Positions 59,426 through 64,000 of a stretch of 64,000 nucleotides of DNA are shown one piece after another. The DNA lies in NCBI GenBank assembly GCA_026419785.1, contig JAODTK010005816.1, positions 1-64,000 of the forward strand, given 5' to 3'. How positions within the stretch are numbered: the stretch's first letter is position 1; every line of letters begins with the position of its first letter. The notes beneath the pieces were generated by a model. That model was not told where the DNA came from. It saw only the letters and a program-made list of their open reading frames with translations, and made no database searches. This DNA is from Sclerodactyla briareus. Taxonomy: Eukaryota > Echinodermata > Holothuroidea > Dendrochirotida > Sclerodactylidae. Both the position numbers and the translations under genes were made by a program.

Positions 59426-60444
59426 TTCACATCTGGGCATTTTGTGATCACAAAATTTTATGAATGGTGTCAGACCGCGGTCGTATGATGCCCCGACTTT
59501 TTGGCCAGAATGTTTTCAATAATTCGTGACTCCACATATGTTCACCAGTGGCGCGAAAGCGCGTAATTTTTTTCTGGGTCTTCCCGGCACAGGGTCTGGG
59601 AGAAAAGATCTCACCATAACATTTGAGAACATTCAGCTATCTTCACTTCAGCTCATACTGTCTCAACCATGTAATGACGTCAGTAGCAGTTACCTGAGAA
59701 AACCTGCGTTGAAATTTGAAGCAGTCTGGTAGCCTAAGGCTACTGCCAGTTCCAAATCGCGCGTGGTCGAGATGGAGAAACTGACCGGAGAGGCTAAAGG
59801 GTTTATTATCAAACAGAGTGTGGAAGTGTAAGTTTGTCAAGGTCAATGAGAATGTTGTTGTATAAGTCCAGTACTTTCACCTCACATATGATGTATGAGG
59901 TAAGGGCAGTGTTGGCCCGCCAGCATTTCCCCGACGGCGAGTCTGAGTTCCCCGACCGGGGTCCAAGTTGAAGTTCCGCGATTTTCCACTCATACGGCAC
60001 TGTTTAGTGTCGCATACTGCATGGGCTGACTTGCAGAGGAATCGATGTTGCACTCGCATTCCGTTGGTTGTGAATATGTGTGAATAACAGGGACGTGCTA
60101 GGGTCATATGATTGATTGGGGGGGGGTGAAGAAGTAAAAAATTCCATCTGGCTAGATTCATTTTTCCAACTCACCCCACCCCCTATACTGGAAGGTCCTT
60201 TTGGCGTTCCCTTTCTTGTCATTGGGTGGCTCCCGGCCTTTTTTCTTTTTAGAATTGTTTGTCAACTTTGTGAAAACGTATCATCGAGACCGGGAGAAGT
60301 CACATATATGGAGTTCCTGAAGTGAGGCAAATTTGCAAGCCCATCCCATCTGAGAACTTGCTTTCGGGATGGACTGTGGACATCCACCTAATGTACGGAA
60401 GATGGCGACTCGACCACCAAAGCTCGATTAGATAACACAAGAAC

Positions 60445-60600
60445 ACAAACCAGGGGCGTCGGACCGTTTTTTTCGAAAAGTGGGGGGGGGGACACAATCG
60501 AATGCAAACGACATCTAAGGGGAGCGCCACCATCGGTTGGCGCGGAGCGCACAGACGAAATTTTAGAATCTTCATAACCCTCCAGATCAGTGGTGTCGCC
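60445..60600 (+). mobile_element. GGGGCGT element fragment, second copy
   Basis: AACCAGGGGCGTCGGACCG, GTGGGGGGGGGG, GGGAGCGCCACCATCGGTTG and GCGCGGAGCGCACAGACG, the same order as at 52020-52150. Confidence 0.5.
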
Positions 60601-61310
60601 AGGATTTCCCTTTCCCCGACGGGGGGGGTATACGATTTTCCCCGACAGGGGATCCAGGTTCCCCGACGAACCTCACCCTACCCCCTAGGTAAAAACGCTT
60701 TTTTTGATGTTTTCATTTTTGAACCTTTTTTTTTGAAACCCAAAAAAAAACGAAACGAAAAAAAGAAATACACAATTGTGGAGGCAATGTTTACTTTCAA
60801 AGGCTTCCCACTCAATCAGGCGCCTTTTAATTATAGTAGAATAAGGGTCGGGTACATCCCGATAACTGCACTGCGTCGTGAAAGCACACCACCTACACAG
60901 AGGCCAAACAGTGGTAGACCGCAGAACGAGCATCCATCCTCCCCAAACGGATTGTAACCTCAATCTCTCGCAGGGACATCAAGCTATCCATAAGGATTGT
61001 TTATCCTATCTATATCTTCCACGATTGTATGGTCCTGTAGGAAGATGGTTACGCGATCTTAAAACTCGATCGAGTACTTGGCAATACATAAGAAGATATC
61101 ATGCGCGCGAAGCGCACCGAAAATGTTCAGCTTCAATATAGGAATTTTCACCACTGTAAAGGTAAGTTTGGAAAGATCACTGTCGGGGCAAAAAACTCTC
61201 GTCGGGGTGTGTTAAGTTTAGCGTACCCACTGGGGCTCCCCGACGAGATGGGGAAAAATTCCCCGACGGGGGGAGGGGGGTGGGGCAGTGCTTCCCCGAC
61301 GGGGGGGGGG

Positions 61311-62099
61311 GGCATGGCCCACCCTTGAGTTAGGGCCAATGGGGTAGAAATTCAAAGATGATCGGAGATGACGGGGAAGCGACGGAACAAAATCCACTGC
61401 ACTAGTACCGCGCGAAGCGCGAATTTTTTTCCATGGGTACTTTTTATCGCATCGAAGGCCGAATTTGGCACATTACTGGCCTTTCTTGTGATATTTTTTT
61501 GGTGTGTTTTGCCAGATCTAATTTCAAACTGGTAGTCGAATACTGACTACAGAATTTTCATTATATAGTAGAATCTGGCTAACCTTCAATAATTCAATCA
61601 TTTTTCACCTAACTCGAGCGGAGACCGACTTTTTGTCGCCAGAGACCGACTCTCTTCTGATTTTCACAGGGGGTGTCCCACCCCCCCCCCCCCCGCGTAT
61701 TTGGGGCCCCTTTCGTTAATGCGCGGAGTCCAGAACGATGCGTGGTGGGCGGGTCGTGTTTTGGATACGTGTTCGTATTGTGTGCAGCGCGGGGGGGGTG
61801 TAGGTGCGCTTGGGGAGTGTCAGGACCGTGGGGATGCCACCCAGGAGTGCTATGGGGGTCAGGGGCTAGACAAATTTCGATCATCAAGGGGGACGCGGGT
61901 TGTTCGCCTTGTTTTTTATCAGAAGCCCAAGGTGATTTAATACCCAAGGAATGAGGGGTTGTTCCAATGCACACAACACCATGCTCGACATACAACGGTC
62001 AACTTTGGGCAACAACAAACATCAATTTTTTTCCGCAAACAATCAAAATGCCGCCGGTGGGGTCGTATCGGGCTGAAAAGAAGTTGGTCTTCAAACGAT
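61311..62099. other. Unassigned, low-complexity G/C runs
   Basis: A 14-base C run at 61681-61694 and a GCGCGAAGCGCG palindrome near 61413. A 255-codon frame starting at 61967 is discussed among rejected items. Confidence 0.35.
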
Positions 62100-62400
62100 G
62101 CCTGCTTCAAAACAAACGCGTAATCAGCAAAAGAACCATTGCGCTAGAAAATCCAAAGGCCGCGCCGTCAGGACGTCGGGCGACGCCCACTTTCGACCTC
62201 AGTCAAGATTTTCATTATACGATCATGTTATGCAAAGTTTCATATGACCACAAAGCACAGGGCGTTATTGTACCAACACTATCATTCAGATCCTTTGACA
62301 AATCCAGATGGCCGCCCGCCAGAAGTGGTCCCGCGACGCCCCCATTCGAAACTCAACCGAGATTTTTTAAGGGCGAACATGTAGCAGTTTCGTGTCAACA
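62100..62400 (+). repeat. Two tandem AAATCC..GGCCGC monomers
   Basis: AAAATCCAAAGGCCGCGCCG (about 62149) and CAAATCCAGATGGCCGCCCG (about 62299) each lead into CGACGCCC, TTCGA and GAGATTTT. This is probably a diverged relative of the 47440-47790 monomers. Confidence 0.5.
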
Positions 62401-62504
62401 TCGGAGTTGTGTTAGAGAGTTATGCTTAACACTACAGCTTTCGGGGAGGCGGCGGCGGAGCGACGTTGCAAAAACGCATAATCTCCCCCGAAGCAAAGGC
62501 GCAG

Positions 62505-62665
62505 CCACTAGGGGGGGGTCCGGGGGTCATGACCCCCCACTTTTTAGGAGAGGCCTCCATACACATAATATTTTTTCAACACACAAAATGTTTCCCCCAG
62601 CACTGTCTCGGTTCCCCCCCCCCCCCCGCTTCGTTCGGTCCCCCCCCCCCCCCCCGAAATTGCTC
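62505..62665 (+). repeat. Palindromic G/C-run element end
   Basis: CACTAGGGGGGGGTCC, then the perfect palindrome GGGGGTCATGACCCCC (62522-62537), followed by further C runs at about 62617 and 62640. Confidence 0.6.
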
Positions 62666-63160
62666 TTGACCCAACTTTCAGACAGTGGCTCCTCCCTTGC
62701 CCCGAAGTGGGATATAATAATGGGGCGCACATAAGCATAAATAGACTTCACCCGTCCCTGTGTGACATCCCCCAATTTTTTTGAGTCCAACACTATTTTG
62801 CCGGCGGTGTGAATTTCTTGATCATGGTGTCAACTTGAGTGTCCCATTCGAGTCATTTTTGGCTCAAATGCCCAGGAGTTTAGTTGCGTCAACAACATCT
62901 AAAGGGTTGTCTTTGGTTGTAACTTCTGGATAGTTTGAGGTCGCGCATAAACAAAAACTGTAATTGTTGTACATGTGGATGTGTTCAAGTGAGCTGGGTT
63001 TTTCTCGGCCCAATCAACGGGCTCTTTAACGTCATCCCCTATATAAACGTCCTCTGTTCGCTAGATTTCGAGCCCGAAACGTTGCCTGCCAAGAGTCAAC
63101 TGCTTCGTGCCACTCTGCCATTCTTCTTTGTGGTTGCATCGAAGTTAATCTAGCTTTAAG

Positions 63161-63250
63161 CAGTGGCGTAACACCTATGGGTTCGGAACGGAAGGGGACA
63201 CCCCACCCAAGGCCCCCGATCGCGACCAAAAGGGGCCCGCGTTGCCACTG
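63161..63250. mobile_element. Small inverted-end (MITE-like) insert
   Basis: Begins CAGTGGCGTAAC and ends GTTGCCACTG, giving 7-bp inverted termini CAGTGGC on a 90-bp segment. The 8 bases on each side do not match, so no target duplication supports it. Confidence 0.35.
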
Positions 63251-63346
63251 ATGTACAGAACTAGAAAAACTTTAGAACGAGAGGTCCATTTTTTTATCCT
63301 GAAAGCCAAAGGAAATCTATGTAGGCACGTCTGTGGCATGCGTACG

Positions 63347-63347
63347 T

Positions 63348-63387
<40 letters not shown>

Positions 63388-63452
63388 TGTGTGTTGTGGT
63401 GTGGGTGGGGGGTGGGTGTGTGGCGTGCGTGCGTGTTTGTGTATGTGTGTGT
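63347..63452. repeat. (GT)n microsatellite
   Basis: A pure GT run (about 63349-63381) continues as GTGTGGGTGTG-type sequence. Five overlapping frames through it on both strands are artefacts. Confidence 0.95.
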
Positions 63453-64000
63453 GGCATGCCCCTGGCAGCCCAACTGCCAAGTCTTGCCAATGAACACCAG
63501 GCCAAAGAGATACCCCCCCCCACTTCTGACAGCCAGAGACCATACAGAGGTTTAGCTATTGAGAGACTGATTCTGTCTGCAACCACCCTCGTGTTTAATT
63601 AAACCATTCTAGGTAACTGGCATAAAGTGGGAAATAACTATGTTTCTGAAGCCACTGAAAATATATGACCTCCCGTTGGATATTTGTGTATATCGATCCT
63701 CAGTGGCATGTGACAAGTGTGTCAGTATAATTCCGATAACCCGACCAACATTGAGTACGAGACAAAGTTGGGAGAAGCTACTCCTTATTTTTTTTATTTT
63801 TTTTTTTCGGATGGGGTAGAAAGTTCGCGTAATAAGTGAAAAAACGGTAATGAAATGTGCAGAAAAATATGACCAAGTATAAAAAAGTGTTGCAATTATA
63901 CTGAAGTTCTAAAACACCCTCATCACACGCTATCTCCAGGGGATGTGAGCATAAATTTTGGTATTTTGTGGCACGACACCACACTGGGCATCCGTGCATC
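63453..64000. other. Unassigned to window end
   Basis: A T-rich tract (63788-63810) and no supported gene. The minus-strand frame at 63778-63999 begins at or beyond the window edge and has no motif. Confidence 0.35.

Larger units (their letters stand above)
58757..61310. repeat. Dispersed TTCCCCGACGGGG palindromes
   Basis: TCCCCGAC or its continuation CCCCGACGGGG, on one or the other strand, occurs at about 58759, 58914, 59928, 59949, 60612, 60639, 60660, 61181, 61201, 61238, 61261 and 61292. Many are followed by G runs. They sit next to CAGTGG(C/T)G element ends (59226, 59545, 60590). Confidence 0.7.

Noticed and set aside
61967..62734. The longest open frame in the window (255 codons, plus strand)
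   Set aside because: It spans two tandem monomers and several long C runs, ends in Pro-rich low complexity from poly-C, overlaps other open frames in both directions, and shows no domain. GC-rich repeats readily stay open by chance.
1..64000. Bacterial features (operons, CRISPR, ribosome binding sites)
   Set aside because: Base composition, microsatellites, interspersed repeats and absence of dense coding frames exclude a prokaryotic origin. The arrays are satellite monomers of 100-600 bp, not CRISPR repeats.

Overview
The window reads as eukaryotic nuclear DNA from a marine invertebrate. My best guess is a deuterostome (echinoderm, hemichordate or cephalochordate), but the sequence does not settle this. 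The signs are many long interspersed elements with internal TGACCT-rich tandem monomers, CAGGGGCGT / CAGTGGCGT element ends, TAGGCCTA-type words, AAAACGTTTT blocks, and microsatellites. There is no operon structure, rRNA, convincing tRNA or CRISPR array. Many repeat copies differ mainly by one- or two-base insertions and deletions, which is typical of a noisy long-read assembly, so apparent frame breaks should be read with care.

No intact protein-coding gene is recognisable. A few exon-like segments stand out: a minus-strand possible first exon at 25516-25676 (ATG in good context, 53 open codons, GTAAGT donor); a minus-strand exon-like frame at 33566-33680; a possible Ser/Thr/Pro-rich terminal exon at 35686-35881; and a minus-strand frame at 50566-50967 broken by one TAG. 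I could not assign any of them to a family.

The dominant content is repeats. Family 1 has copies at 1311-2938, 3322-4498, 5580-11316 and 29670-31019, plus fragments at 95-207 and 15800-16098. Its 5' end carries GTGTCTCGCCTG-like sequence, its 3' end carries the inverse CAGGCGAGACAC within a hairpin, it has internal tandem monomers, and it shows no target-site duplication where the insertion site can be read. This is the layout of non-autonomous Helentron-type rolling-circle elements (HINE, DINE-1, pearl). The 5580-11316 copy holds an array of about 595-bp units and two 3' ends in series. Family 2 (28790-31250, 32862-33085, 36023-36955, and probably 55600-57030 on the minus strand) has different palindromic ends but similar TGACCT-rich monomers. 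One family 1 copy is nested inside a family 2 monomer.

Other blocks are: a roughly 310-bp monomer array at 19240-21365 containing an exact 257-bp duplication; an X-Y-Y-X duplication at 40368-42997; AAACGTTT repeats at 52370-52820; a TTCCGACCTC minisatellite with an inverted right end at 53670-54565; and a right-hand segment (58700-62700) rich in CCCCGACGGGG palindromes and CAGTGGCG / GGGGCGT element ends. The stretches between look like intergenic or intronic DNA.
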